From Pelagibacteraceae bacterium AG-325-J17 (lineage in GTDB: Bacteria; Pseudomonadota; Alphaproteobacteria; Pelagibacterales; Pelagibacteraceae), in the NCBI GenBank assembly GCA_003282825.1, contig QBYM01000002.1:52851-116850 (forward strand): a stretch of 64,000 nt of DNA, read 5' to 3'. Within the stretch, counting starts at the first letter, position 1; each line of letters opens with the position of its first letter. This document shows positions 27,672-37,299 of the stretch, one piece after another. The position numbers were made by a program, and so were the translations under genes. The notes under the pieces were generated by a model. It saw only the letters and a program-made list of their open reading frames with translations. It was not told where the DNA came from and did no database searches.

Positions 27672-28442
27672 TTACTTAATAGTAATAGTTACTGCAGGTT
27701 CTTCAGCCCATATTTGACATAAATTACTGCCATTGTTATTAACAGCGATCGCTGCAGATGTACCAAAAGATATATCAATTGTTGGCGAAATTAATGCTAC
27801 TGTATACGGTGATGTTAATTCGTAGACAAGTATATGATCATCATCTGAACTACCATCTGCATGTTGACTTTGATGTTTTGATGAACCAACTCCTTGATCA
27901 TACTCTATATCTTGATCGGCTGTTGTATTGTTGCACGCTGCATTGTTACACCTTGTATATTGATCATTAATTAAATACATATTCATTTCAGCTCTTGTTC
28001 CACCTTCTGCTACCGCAGGCTTATGAGTGTATTTATTTGCATCTTGATCACCTGCGTACATGGCATCAGTAGCTGCGATTGTAACACATGCATCTGTATT
28101 TCCATCCCCACCAGTAATTGCAGCCTTTGATCTAACTGAAAACTTTCTGTCAATTGTAACTCTCATATGAGTATAAGTTGTTCCTAGAGGTAATAAAGCT
28201 GGATCACCATAAGCTGCTGCAACTGCACCTACACCAGCGGCTGCAATGTCTATAGTACGATCACCACTTCCAATTACAACTGCATTTTCACAACTCGTAA
28301 CTCCTGTGCTCGCTGTACATAATTCTACTTTTCTCATTGTAATTTTGTAAATATCTGCTGGACCAGTTGCTGCAAAGGATATTTTTGAAGAACCAACCCA
28401 TAAAATTAAAGAAAAAATAATGATATTAAAAATATTTTTCAT
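27672..28442 (-). CDS. Exported protein of unknown function (SAR11-type secreted protein)
   Basis: Signal peptide MKNIFNIIIFSLILWVGSSKISFA from ATG 28442, 1 nt after the upstream gene stop. Four+ Cys; beta-rich, low-complexity mature region. Confidence 0.6.
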   Translation of the reverse strand: MKNIFNIIIFSLILWVGSSKISFAATGPADIYKITMRKVELCTASTGVTSCENAVVIGSGDRTIDIAAAGVGAVAAAYGDPALLPLGTTYTHMRVTIDRKFSVRSKAAITGGDGNTDACVTIAATDAMYAGDQDANKYTHKPAVAEGGTRAEMNMYLINDQYTRCNNAACNNTTADQDIEYDQGVGSSKHQSQHADGSSDDDHILVYELTSPYTVALISPTIDISFGTSAAIAVNNNGSNLCQIWAEEPAVTITIK

Positions 28443-28443
28443 A

Positions 28444-29292
28444 TTAATCAGTTCTTGATATTGTTGAGCTCCCTTTAAATTCAATCATAATTTTATTATT
28501 ACGCTGAACTTTGCTTAAAAGTTCACCTGACATATCTTTACTTTCTTTCCATGCAAGGTCACTTATTCCATCTAGTGCTGTCGGACCATTATTTTTTGGT
28601 GGATAGATAAATTGAATTTTTGCATACCATTCATCCTCTAATCCTTTTTTATCTTTATCGTCGTAAGCTAATTCTAAAATAGATATAGGAGTTAAAACCA
28701 TTTCAGAACCTATTTTCATTCCTTTTATGTCTTCTCTTAAAACTCCATCCCATTCATAACTATTTATAAATATTTTTGACCAATGAACATAAGGAACTTG
28801 ACCTGCAAGTCGATAATCCCACCCATCTAAAATTATTTCCTTTGTTGTATCTTGAAGACTTCTGTACATGTTTCCATTAAAGTCTAATACTGAATTTCTT
28901 ACTTCAAACCCAAAACTACCTCTTTTGTGACTTTCATTAAAATCTTGATCTATGAAAGCATTCATTCCAATCATCAGGGTATCATTATTTAATAATTTTC
29001 TTGTGCCTATTCCTAAATTTCCAATTATTCTTTCAGAGTTATTTTGCTCTGTATTAAATAATGAAAATTGAGTAAAAATATTTCCTGAGTCTATTTCTAG
29101 TATCTCCCTGACACCTAAAATACTATAATCAGGTTTATTATTTTCTCTTAAATCAATACTAACTTCTGTATGACCATTTCCTGGTATTAAATTAGATACA
29201 TACTCAGAAACATTTTTAGAAACATCTGCATAAACCATGCTTGTTAAGAAAAGATATAATATTATGGATATTAATGTTTTAGCGCTATTCAT
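28444..29292 (-). CDS. Inverse autotransporter beta-barrel domain protein lacking a passenger
   Basis: Signal peptide, then intimin/invasin barrel-like pattern (SIDLRENNKPDYSILGVREILEIDSGNIFTQFSLFNTEQ...GNLGIGTRKLLNNDTLMIGMNAFIDQDFNESHKRGSFGFEVR). ORF ends right after the barrel. Confidence 0.7.
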   Translation of the reverse strand: MNSAKTLISIILYLFLTSMVYADVSKNVSEYVSNLIPGNGHTEVSIDLRENNKPDYSILGVREILEIDSGNIFTQFSLFNTEQNNSERIIGNLGIGTRKLLNNDTLMIGMNAFIDQDFNESHKRGSFGFEVRNSVLDFNGNMYRSLQDTTKEIILDGWDYRLAGQVPYVHWSKIFINSYEWDGVLREDIKGMKIGSEMVLTPISILELAYDDKDKKGLEDEWYAKIQFIYPPKNNGPTALDGISDLAWKESKDMSGELLSKVQRNNKIMIEFKGSSTISRTD

Positions 29293-29385
29293 AAAATTTT
29301 TAAATTTATATAATTTTTTCTAATTTCCCGCGCAAAACTAAAGAACCTTTTTAACCTAAAATTAAATTTATTTAAATAAAAAAAA

Positions 29386-29760
29386 TTAATCTTTTTGCTT
29401 AAAAAATAAACAAATACCATTATTACAGTATCTTTTTCCAGTAGGTTGAGGTCCATCCTCAAAGATATGACCATGATGTCCACCACAATTTTTACAATGA
29501 TACTCTGTTCTAGCGTAACCTAATAAATGATCAGTTTTAGTTTCAAAAACTTCAGGTAAAGATTCAAAAAAAGAAGGCCAACCAGAACCACTTTCATATT
29601 TACTATTTGAATTAAATAATTTTATTCCACAATTTGCACAATGATAACTTCCTTCTCGTTTTTCATTGTTTAATTCACTAGTACCAGGTGGTTCAGTTCC
29701 ATCCTCGAACATAACTAATTTTTGTTCTGCAGTTAGATTGGGATTTTTTTTGACCATAAA
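29386..29760 (-). CDS. msrB: Peptide-methionine (R)-S-oxide reductase
   Basis: CANCGIKLFNSNSKYESGSGWPSF, HLLGYARTEYHCKNCGGHHGHIFEDGPQPTGKRYC. Start taken at MVKKNPN (approximate). Confidence 0.92.
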   Translation of the reverse strand, partial: FMVKKNPNLTAEQKLVMFEDGTEPPGTSELNNEKREGSYHCANCGIKLFNSNSKYESGSGWPSFFESLPEVFETKTDHLLGYARTEYHCKNCGGHHGHIFEDGPQPTGKRYCNNGICLFFKQKD

Positions 29761-29761
29761 A

Positions 29762-30655
29762 TTATAATAATTTAGCACAAGATTGATGTAAAAATGAGTG
29801 CAATTCGACTAATTTATCAAAGTTTTTGTTATAACCGCCGCCTAAAACACCACAAAGAGGAATACCCTTTGAAAAAAAGTTTTCTGTAACAAGTTCATCT
29901 CTTTCTTTAATTCCTTCATCAGAAATTTTTAATTTACCTAAACGGTCGTTATGATGAATATCAACACCAGCTATATAAAAAACATAATCAAAATTTTCTT
30001 CATTAAGCTCATTTAAATAAAACTTGAGAGTTTTAAGATATTGTTTGTCCTCTAAATTGTCCTCAAGCTCAACATCTAGATCGCTTATTGATTTTTTAGC
30101 AGGATAGTTTGATTTTGAGTGCATGCTAAAAGTAAATACATTTGTATTATCTTTAAATATATCTGAATTTCCATTTCCTTGGTGTACATCTAAATCAACA
30201 ATTAAAATTCTACCTGCTAGTCCTCTATCAAGTAGATAATATGCAGCTACTGCTACATCATTAAAAACACAATAACCAGCACCACCCTCAAAATTTGCAT
30301 GGTGACTACCTCCAGCAGTATTGCAAGCAAGACCATAATTAATTGCAAGCTTTGATGCTAAAACAGTTCCTCCAGTTGCCACTAAGGATCTTTGAACAAC
30401 ACTATCGACTAAAGGAAAGCCAATTTTTTTTACTCCATTTTTATCTAAAGTTTTATTCTTAATATCTTTAATATATTTTTCCGAATGGGCCCTTTTTAAG
30501 GTCTCATCAGAACATGGATATGGTTTATGAAATTCTTTTACTATCTTTTGATCTATCAGATATTTTGCAAGTTCACTAAATTTGTTAATTGGAAATTTAT
30601 GATCATCTCCAATTTTAGCAAAATAATCTTCATGATTAATAACCGGCAAATCCAT
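29762..30655 (-). CDS. Histone deacetylase / acetylpolyamine amidohydrolase superfamily protein
   Basis: AGGSHHANFEGGAGYCVFNDVAVAA, ILIVDLDVHQGNGN, AGVDIHHNDRLG. Start MDLPVINHEDY at 30655 preferred over track start. Confidence 0.88.
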   Translation of the reverse strand: MDLPVINHEDYFAKIGDDHKFPINKFSELAKYLIDQKIVKEFHKPYPCSDETLKRAHSEKYIKDIKNKTLDKNGVKKIGFPLVDSVVQRSLVATGGTVLASKLAINYGLACNTAGGSHHANFEGGAGYCVFNDVAVAAYYLLDRGLAGRILIVDLDVHQGNGNSDIFKDNTNVFTFSMHSKSNYPAKKSISDLDVELEDNLEDKQYLKTLKFYLNELNEENFDYVFYIAGVDIHHNDRLGKLKISDEGIKERDELVTENFFSKGIPLCGVLGGGYNKNFDKLVELHSFLHQSCAKLL

Positions 30656-30657
30656 TT

Positions 30658-31608
30658 TTATTCTATAATACGAATAGGTTTTCCATTTACACAAGACTCT
30701 AAAGACTCGATCATTTGATTATAATAAGTAGTGTAATTTTCAGCTGTTACATAGCCAATATGTGGGGTAAGCAAAGCATTTGGTAAAAATCTCAATTTAT
30801 TGTTTTCAGGTAAAGGTTCTTTATCATAAACATCAATTCCAGCTCCTGCAATTTCATTAGTTGATAAAGCTATAATTAAATCATCTTCATTTATAATTGG
30901 ACCTCTTGAGGTGTTTATTAAGAAAGAAGTCTTTTTCATTTTATCCATCTCTTTTAAAGTAATGCAATCTTTGTATCTCTCTCCACCTTGAACATGAATT
31001 GATAGAAAATCTGAATTCTTAATTAAATCTTCTTTACTACATGGCAGAACATCTAGTTCCTTACAGGTATCTAAGTTTAAATTTTCACTCCAAGCCATGA
31101 CTTGCATGCCAAAAGCTTTTCCAATTTTAGCTACTTGTGATCCAACTTTACCTAAACCAATTAAACCCAAAATTTTTCCTTTAAGCTCCACCCCTACTGT
31201 AGTCTGCCAGTATCCTTGATACATATTATCAATTTCCTCTTTAAAATTTCTAGCTAATCCAAGTATTAAAGCCCAAGTCAACTCAGGAGTTGGATTAGTG
31301 TTCGATTCTGTTCCACAAACTATAATTTTTCTTTTTTGGGCAGCCTCTAGATCAATAGATTTGTTTCTTAATCCACTTGTAATAATAAATTTTAATTTAG
31401 TTAAATTTTCAATAATATTTTTTGTAATTGGAGTTCTTTCTCGCATTACCAATAATGCTTCAAAATCTGATAATTGCTCAATTACATCTGCTTCATCAAC
31501 AAAAGGTTCACTAAAAATTTTAATTTCATATTTCCCTGATAGTTTTTCTAAATCAATAAATTGTTGAGAAACATTTTGATAATCATCTAAAATCGCAACT
31601 TTAAGCAT
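30658..31608 (-). CDS. D-isomer-specific 2-hydroxyacid dehydrogenase
   Basis: GKILGLIGLGKVGSQVAKIGKAFGMQVMAW, INTSRGPIINEDDL, NALLTPHIGYVT. Confidence 0.9.
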   Translation of the reverse strand: MLKVAILDDYQNVSQQFIDLEKLSGKYEIKIFSEPFVDEADVIEQLSDFEALLVMRERTPITKNIIENLTKLKFIITSGLRNKSIDLEAAQKRKIIVCGTESNTNPTPELTWALILGLARNFKEEIDNMYQGYWQTTVGVELKGKILGLIGLGKVGSQVAKIGKAFGMQVMAWSENLNLDTCKELDVLPCSKEDLIKNSDFLSIHVQGGERYKDCITLKEMDKMKKTSFLINTSRGPIINEDDLIIALSTNEIAGAGIDVYDKEPLPENNKLRFLPNALLTPHIGYVTAENYTTYYNQMIESLESCVNGKPIRIIE

Positions 31609-32494
31609 TTTTTATTTCCTTATTTGATAAGAATAAACCTAATATAATTAAAATTGCCCCAATCAAGTGAAAAAATTGAAATTGTTCATTATAAAAGAAT
31701 ATTGCCATTATTGTGCTGAATAATGGAATTAGAGATAAGAATATGCCGGCTCTATTTGCCCCAATGATAGAAACTGCCCCAGCCCAGCAATAATAAGATC
31801 CAATGCTTGGAAATATTGCAACATAGATCAAAATATAAAAAAGATTTTCATTTAACTCAATAACTTTTCCCTGTGTTATATCTAAAATAAATAGTGGCAA
31901 AAGAAAAATTAATCCAAATGTACAAATTATTTGGACCAGAGCAAGTAAAGATACTTCAAAAGTTCTTTTTCTTAAATATGCAGAATATATTCCCCATGCA
32001 ATTATTGCTCCGATCATGAATAAATCTCCACTATTAAAATTTAAGGTAAGTAAAATATTAAGATCAAGTCTAGTAATAATAGCTAAAATCCCTAAAACTG
32101 AAATTAGTAATCCAGATATTTGAAAAATATTTGTTTTTTCAATTTTTAAAAGAAAGCAAACTAAAATTATTGTTACAGGTATTGCAGTATTAAAAAGTGA
32201 TGCATTGATTACTTGAGTATAATTCAAGGCATTATAAGTAAGTGAAGTGAATATGCACACACTGGTAGAGCCTAAAATAAGGAACAATGATAAGTTTCTT
32301 TTAATTTGATTTTTTAATTTCAATATCTCTTTATAAGTGAATGGAAGTAAAATTATCCATACTAGGCACCACCTTAAAAATGCAAGAGAGTTTGGAGGTA
32401 TATTTTCTAAATAAGCAAACTTTCCTAATGTAAAGTTACCTGCCCAGAATAATGTAGCACATACCAGCATTATATATGCTTTGGTATTTTGCAT
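31601..32494 (-). CDS. EamA/DMT superfamily transporter
   Basis: Duplicated EamA architecture (ATLFWAGNFTLGKFAY, LAFLRWCLVWIILLPF, GAIIAWGIYSAYLRKR). Confidence 0.85.
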   Translation of the reverse strand: MQNTKAYIMLVCATLFWAGNFTLGKFAYLENIPPNSLAFLRWCLVWIILLPFTYKEILKLKNQIKRNLSLFLILGSTSVCIFTSLTYNALNYTQVINASLFNTAIPVTIILVCFLLKIEKTNIFQISGLLISVLGILAIITRLDLNILLTLNFNSGDLFMIGAIIAWGIYSAYLRKRTFEVSLLALVQIICTFGLIFLLPLFILDITQGKVIELNENLFYILIYVAIFPSIGSYYCWAGAVSIIGANRAGIFLSLIPLFSTIMAIFFYNEQFQFFHLIGAILIILGLFLSNKEIKNA

Positions 32495-32497
32495 GAA

Positions 32498-33739
32498 TTA
32501 ATTGAATCTTGCTGAGCTATAAGGGTCTAAATTTAAATTGGTATTTTCTTTAGCTATCATTCCAGAAACAATCTTTCCAGAAATTGGGCCTAATGTCCAT
32601 CCTAAATGATGATGTCCAAAACAATAGAAAACATTTTTATGATTTTTTGATGGTCCCATAACTGGTAAAAAGTCTGGTAAAGTTGGTCTAAATCCTAACC
32701 ACTCATCTTCATGATCAGGTAAATCCCCTAACATGTATTTAGCATTATCAATTAAATTTTTTATTCTTGATTTTGAAAGAGGATTATCTAATCCACCAAA
32801 CTCAACTGTTCCAACAACTCTCAATCCTTGCTCCATTGGTGTGATCCCAAAGCCTCGATTAGAAAATATTACTGGTCTACTTAAAAGATGATCACAATCT
32901 TTAAAATGCACATGGTATCCTCTTTCAGTATCCAAAGGAATTTTTTCATCTAATTTATCAGTTAGTTTTTTAGAAAATGCCCCACAAGCAATAACAACTC
33001 TATCAAAAGTATATCTGTTATTGTCAGTTATAAATACAGGACTGTCATCATCAAAACTTATATCTTGAATATTCATTTTATTAAATTTTCCACCTTTTTT
33101 TAAAAAAAGTTCAAAAAGTTTTAATAAAATCTTTTTTGGGTTTCTTGCGTGTCTTGCATAAGGATAGTAAACGCCAGCATGATAAAATGGTTTTATATTA
33201 GGCTCTAAATCATGAATTTCATCTTTATTTACAAGTTGTTGTTTAACACCTAATTCCTCTCTAACTTTAATTTCTAATTCTCTGCTTTTTAAATCTTTAT
33301 TATTCCATATGTAAAGTATTCCTTTATTTTCAACTAATCCCTCTAAGTCTATTTCGTCAAATAATTCATCATATGCTGGTAAAGCTAAATCTAAAATTTG
33401 ATGCATATTTCTGGCTGTATGCATCATTTTATTTTTTGATGTATTTAAAATAAATTTAATAAACCACGGGATCATTTTCGGAACATAATTCCATTTAAGT
33501 GCCAATGGCCCTGTAGAGCTCATTAACATTGCCGGTACATCAGCTAATACATCGGTTCTATTTAAAGATAATGAAGCATATGGAGAAAAATGCCCTGCAT
33601 TTCCATACGATGCTGCTGGGCTTCCTGGCTCTTCTCTATCAAAAACTGTTACATCAAAACCTTTTTTTTGGAGAAATAAAGCATTGGATATTCCTTGAAT
33701 ACCAGCACCAATTATTCCAACTTTTAAAGGATTACTCAT
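32498..33739 (-). CDS. FAD-dependent oxidoreductase, D-amino-acid dehydrogenase (DadA) type
   Basis: VGIIGAGIQGISNALFLQKKGFDVTVFDREEPG, GNAGHFSPYASL, GFRPTLPDFLPVMGPS, GHHHLGWTLGPISGKIV. Confidence 0.85.
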   Translation of the reverse strand: MSNPLKVGIIGAGIQGISNALFLQKKGFDVTVFDREEPGSPAASYGNAGHFSPYASLSLNRTDVLADVPAMLMSSTGPLALKWNYVPKMIPWFIKFILNTSKNKMMHTARNMHQILDLALPAYDELFDEIDLEGLVENKGILYIWNNKDLKSRELEIKVREELGVKQQLVNKDEIHDLEPNIKPFYHAGVYYPYARHARNPKKILLKLFELFLKKGGKFNKMNIQDISFDDDSPVFITDNNRYTFDRVVIACGAFSKKLTDKLDEKIPLDTERGYHVHFKDCDHLLSRPVIFSNRGFGITPMEQGLRVVGTVEFGGLDNPLSKSRIKNLIDNAKYMLGDLPDHEDEWLGFRPTLPDFLPVMGPSKNHKNVFYCFGHHHLGWTLGPISGKIVSGMIAKENTNLNLDPYSSARFN

Positions 33740-33788
33740 AATAAACTTATATAATAATTTTTAAAATAAATTAGGTGACAAATTATAC

Positions 33789-34916
33789 TTATGCAATTGA
33801 TTGTTGGTTGTGGACTTTGGCACTCATTACTATTCCAAAGCCGATCATTGTAGCCAACATTGATGACCCACCATAAGACATAATTGGCAAAGGTGATCCA
33901 ACTATTGGAAGCAAACCAAGTACCATGCTCATATTAATTGTGATGTAAACAAAAATTGATGCTGCAAAACTGTAACAAAATAATTTTGCAAAATAACTTC
34001 TAGATTGAGCACCAATTGCAACTATCCTATAAATAATGATTGCATATATCAAAAGAAGAAATACTGAACCAATAAATCCAAATTCCTCAGAAAATAATGT
34101 GAAAATAAAATCTGTATGTTTTTCTGGTAAAAACTCTAAATAACTTTGAGTGCCTTTTAAAAAACCTTTGCCAAAAATTCCACCTGATCCAACAGCAATT
34201 TTAGATTGAATTATTTGATATCCTGCACCTAGAGGATCTCTATCTGGATTTAAGAAAGTTAAAACTCTTAATTTTTGATAAGGCTTCAAAAAAGAGATTA
34301 TAAAAGGTAAAGAGATTAAAAATCCTATCATAGTATAGATAAAATATTTATGATTTATTCCAGCAAACCATAATACAGCCAGTCCACTAATAGATATAAG
34401 AAGTGAAGTTCCCAAATCAGGTTGAACAATTACTAAACCCATTGGTAACAAAATAATAATTAAAGATGATAAAATTGCATAAAGTGAATTTACGTTTTCT
34501 AATTTCATTCTATGAAAATATTTAGCCAAACATAAAATGATACATATCTTCATTAATTCTGAGGGCTGTAAATTTATAAAATATAAATCTATCCATCTTT
34601 GAGATCCTGAAGATTTAATTCCAAATAAATATGTCCAAATTAAAAGTCCAATTATTATAACATAAAAAAAATAACCAATAGAAAACCAAAATTTGATATT
34701 AATAAATGAAAATATCAACATCATAATTGTAAAAACAATCAGCTTAGTAAAATGACTCTTGGTATGAAATAAAATTTTTCCTCCATCAGTTGAGTACATC
34801 GTAGCGAGACTAATAAAACCTAACAACAAAATACATGCCATTAAGATATAGTCAAAATTTGCTAATTTTGAAAAAAAATTAAAATTATTTGTTGTTAATC
34901 TGTTATGTTGGTACAT
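33789..34916 (-). CDS. rodA: Rod shape-determining protein RodA
   Basis: GSQRWIDLYFINLQPSELMKI, VIVQPDLGTSLLI, FLPEKHTDFIFTLFSEEFGFIG, LPIMSYGGSSMLA. Confidence 0.95.
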   Translation of the reverse strand: MYQHNRLTTNNFNFFSKLANFDYILMACILLLGFISLATMYSTDGGKILFHTKSHFTKLIVFTIMMLIFSFINIKFWFSIGYFFYVIIIGLLIWTYLFGIKSSGSQRWIDLYFINLQPSELMKICIILCLAKYFHRMKLENVNSLYAILSSLIIILLPMGLVIVQPDLGTSLLISISGLAVLWFAGINHKYFIYTMIGFLISLPFIISFLKPYQKLRVLTFLNPDRDPLGAGYQIIQSKIAVGSGGIFGKGFLKGTQSYLEFLPEKHTDFIFTLFSEEFGFIGSVFLLLIYAIIIYRIVAIGAQSRSYFAKLFCYSFAASIFVYITINMSMVLGLLPIVGSPLPIMSYGGSSMLATMIGFGIVMSAKVHNQQSIA

Positions 34917-36800
34917 CTATATATCCAAATATTTTTTATTATTAATCGACTCTCTTAATTGATGTCTATCAATAATTGTTTTAAATAATTTTTTTGCCAT
35001 CGGAGCGGCTGTAGTACTTCCATTTCCTCCATGCTCAACTAAAATACTAACTGCATAACGTGGGTTTTTATACGGACCATATGCTATATAAAGAGCGTGA
35101 TCTCTTTCTTCATAAGGAATTTGAAAAGTTTTTAAATCTAACTCACGATCTCTCTCAGTAATTTTTTTAACCTGAGCAGTTCCAGTTTTTCCTGCAAATT
35201 GATATTTTGGATCATCAATTCTAGATCTATAAGAAGTTCCTCTTACTTCATTGGTTGAGGCAAACATCGCATCTTGGACAATCTTAATATTTTTAGAATT
35301 TTTATATAATGGCGTAAATTTATCGATTGGAGATGTTTTGTTTTCATCATCTATAACTATTTTTGGATAAATCTTATAGCCTCCGTTCGCAATTTGAGCA
35401 GTCATTAAACATAATTGAATTGGAGTTGTTTGAATATAGCCTTGACCAATTCCAGTAATTACAGTCTCTCCCAAAACCCAACTTTGTCCTAAAGCGTTTT
35501 TCTTCCATTGAGTGCTTGGAACTAAACCTTTTTTTTCAATGTTAAATAGATTGCCAAAAACTTCTTTTCCTAATCCAAATTTTTTAGCAGTTTCACTTAA
35601 TCGATCTACTCCAAGTTTTCTAGCTATCTCATAAAAATAGGTATCACAGGATTGTTTCATTGCATTTCTTAAATTCATAAATCCATGCCCCTGTTTTTTC
35701 CAACAATGATAAGTTTGACCATAGAGTTCTAATGGATGCTTATGACCCCTACAATTAACAGTAAAATTAGTATTAATAATTCCATTCTCTAAAGCTGATA
35801 AAGCAACAATAGGTTTAATAGTTGACCCAGGGGAGTAATTTCCTTGTAACGTTTTATTAACCAATGGTTTCATTGGATCATTACGAATAATTTGCCAATC
35901 GTCTTGGCTTATACCAAAAACAAATAGGTTAGGATCAAATGAAGGAGAAGAGTGCATTGCAATTACCTCACCTGTATAAATATCCATGACACAGATAGAT
36001 CCAGCCTGATCTTTGAGTAATTGGTTGGATAATTGTTGGACTTTAGTATCTACTGTTAATCTAAGAGATTTGCCTTTCTCTCCTTTTTGAAATTCTAACT
36101 GACTGATTCTTCTTCCATAAGCATTTACTTCATATCTCTCAATATCATTAGAGCCAATAAGTTGTTTTTCAAAAGATTTTTCTAAACCTACTTTTCCGAT
36201 TTTAAGACCAGGTACAAAGTTTTTCTTTATTGCTTCATTATTTTCAATATCTTGCTCATTTGCCTGACTTACATAACCAATAACATGCGTAAAATTAGAT
36301 CCAAAAGGATAATTTCTAGAAATTGAAATAACTGGCTTAACACCGTTAAGATCATAAAGATGATTGTTAATTTTGGAGAATTTTTTCCAACTTAGATTAT
36401 CTGATACAATTAAAGTTTCCCACGACTTAATCTCATTTTTCTTTTTTATTATTCTTTTAAATTCTTTATCATTCAACTCTAGTAAATCTTTTATTCTATA
36501 AATTACATATCTAAAATCTTCTACTTGTTCTGGAATAATATGTAATTGATATGCCTCAAAATTACCCGCTATAACGTTACCAAAATAGTCATGAAATTCT
36601 CCCCTTACAGGAGCTAACTTCCATTCTCTTATTCTATTTTTATCTGAAAGAGTTAAATATTTTTTATTTTCTTTAACTTGTAAAAAAAATAATCGACTTA
36701 CTAATCCAATCATTATAAAAAACTTTACTGAGCCAGTAATAAACATTCTTCTATTTATGGAATTTAGTTTTTTTACATTATCGCTAGATGAATTAATCAT
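34917..36800 (-). CDS. mrdA: Penicillin-binding protein 2
   Basis: SPGSTIKP active-site SxxK, SCD motif, GKTGTAQV KTG motif. Confidence 0.95.
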   Translation of the reverse strand: MINSSSDNVKKLNSINRRMFITGSVKFFIMIGLVSRLFFLQVKENKKYLTLSDKNRIREWKLAPVRGEFHDYFGNVIAGNFEAYQLHIIPEQVEDFRYVIYRIKDLLELNDKEFKRIIKKKNEIKSWETLIVSDNLSWKKFSKINNHLYDLNGVKPVISISRNYPFGSNFTHVIGYVSQANEQDIENNEAIKKNFVPGLKIGKVGLEKSFEKQLIGSNDIERYEVNAYGRRISQLEFQKGEKGKSLRLTVDTKVQQLSNQLLKDQAGSICVMDIYTGEVIAMHSSPSFDPNLFVFGISQDDWQIIRNDPMKPLVNKTLQGNYSPGSTIKPIVALSALENGIINTNFTVNCRGHKHPLELYGQTYHCWKKQGHGFMNLRNAMKQSCDTYFYEIARKLGVDRLSETAKKFGLGKEVFGNLFNIEKKGLVPSTQWKKNALGQSWVLGETVITGIGQGYIQTTPIQLCLMTAQIANGGYKIYPKIVIDDENKTSPIDKFTPLYKNSKNIKIVQDAMFASTNEVRGTSYRSRIDDPKYQFAGKTGTAQVKKITERDRELDLKTFQIPYEERDHALYIAYGPYKNPRYAVSILVEHGGNGSTTAAPMAKKLFKTIIDRHQLRESINNKKYLDI

Positions 36801-37299
36801 TTATACCTTTTAGATAAAATTTGAATATTGTAAGAAAAATAAGATAAAATAAGAATGTAAAAAAAGTATTAACTACATAACCCCATAATATTAAATTATA
36901 TGAAAAAAATAATGTTAAGATTGAGTAATTTAAAGAGTTAACTAAAATTATAACAAATAAAAAATAAAACCAATCTTTTACCTGATTGGGTCTAATTGTA
37001 ATATTTCGAAAATATGATGTTGCTATACAAATTATCATGAAAGATAAGCTGCTTAAACCAAGAGGTAAACCTACAACAGTATCATTAATCAATCCTGCCA
37101 AAAAAACTAAAAGATAATCAAAGTTTTTAAAATCTTTTAATGTGAAAAAAAAGATTAAAATAAAAGGAAAATTGAAAGAGAAAAAGTCAAGGTCTAAATA
37201 ATTAACATCAAATTCATTTAATACAGACACATATAAAACAACTATCGGCAACCAAGAGTAAAATTTTGAGAAAAAACCTTTAGATTTTAAACTAGTCAT
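36793..37299 (-). CDS. mreD: Rod shape-determining protein MreD
   Basis: Multi-TM, position between MreC and PBP2, GLINDTVVGLPLGLSSLSFM. Confidence 0.82.
   Translation of the reverse strand: MTSLKSKGFFSKFYSWLPIVVLYVSVLNEFDVNYLDLDFFSFNFPFILIFFFTLKDFKNFDYLLVFLAGLINDTVVGLPLGLSSLSFMIICIATSYFRNITIRPNQVKDWFYFLFVIILVNSLNYSILTLFFSYNLILWGYVVNTFFTFLFYLIFLTIFKFYLKGIND

Noticed and set aside
29289-29486. Minus-strand ORF of 65 aa
   Set aside because: Out-of-frame overlap with msrB and the following AT-rich gap; no support.
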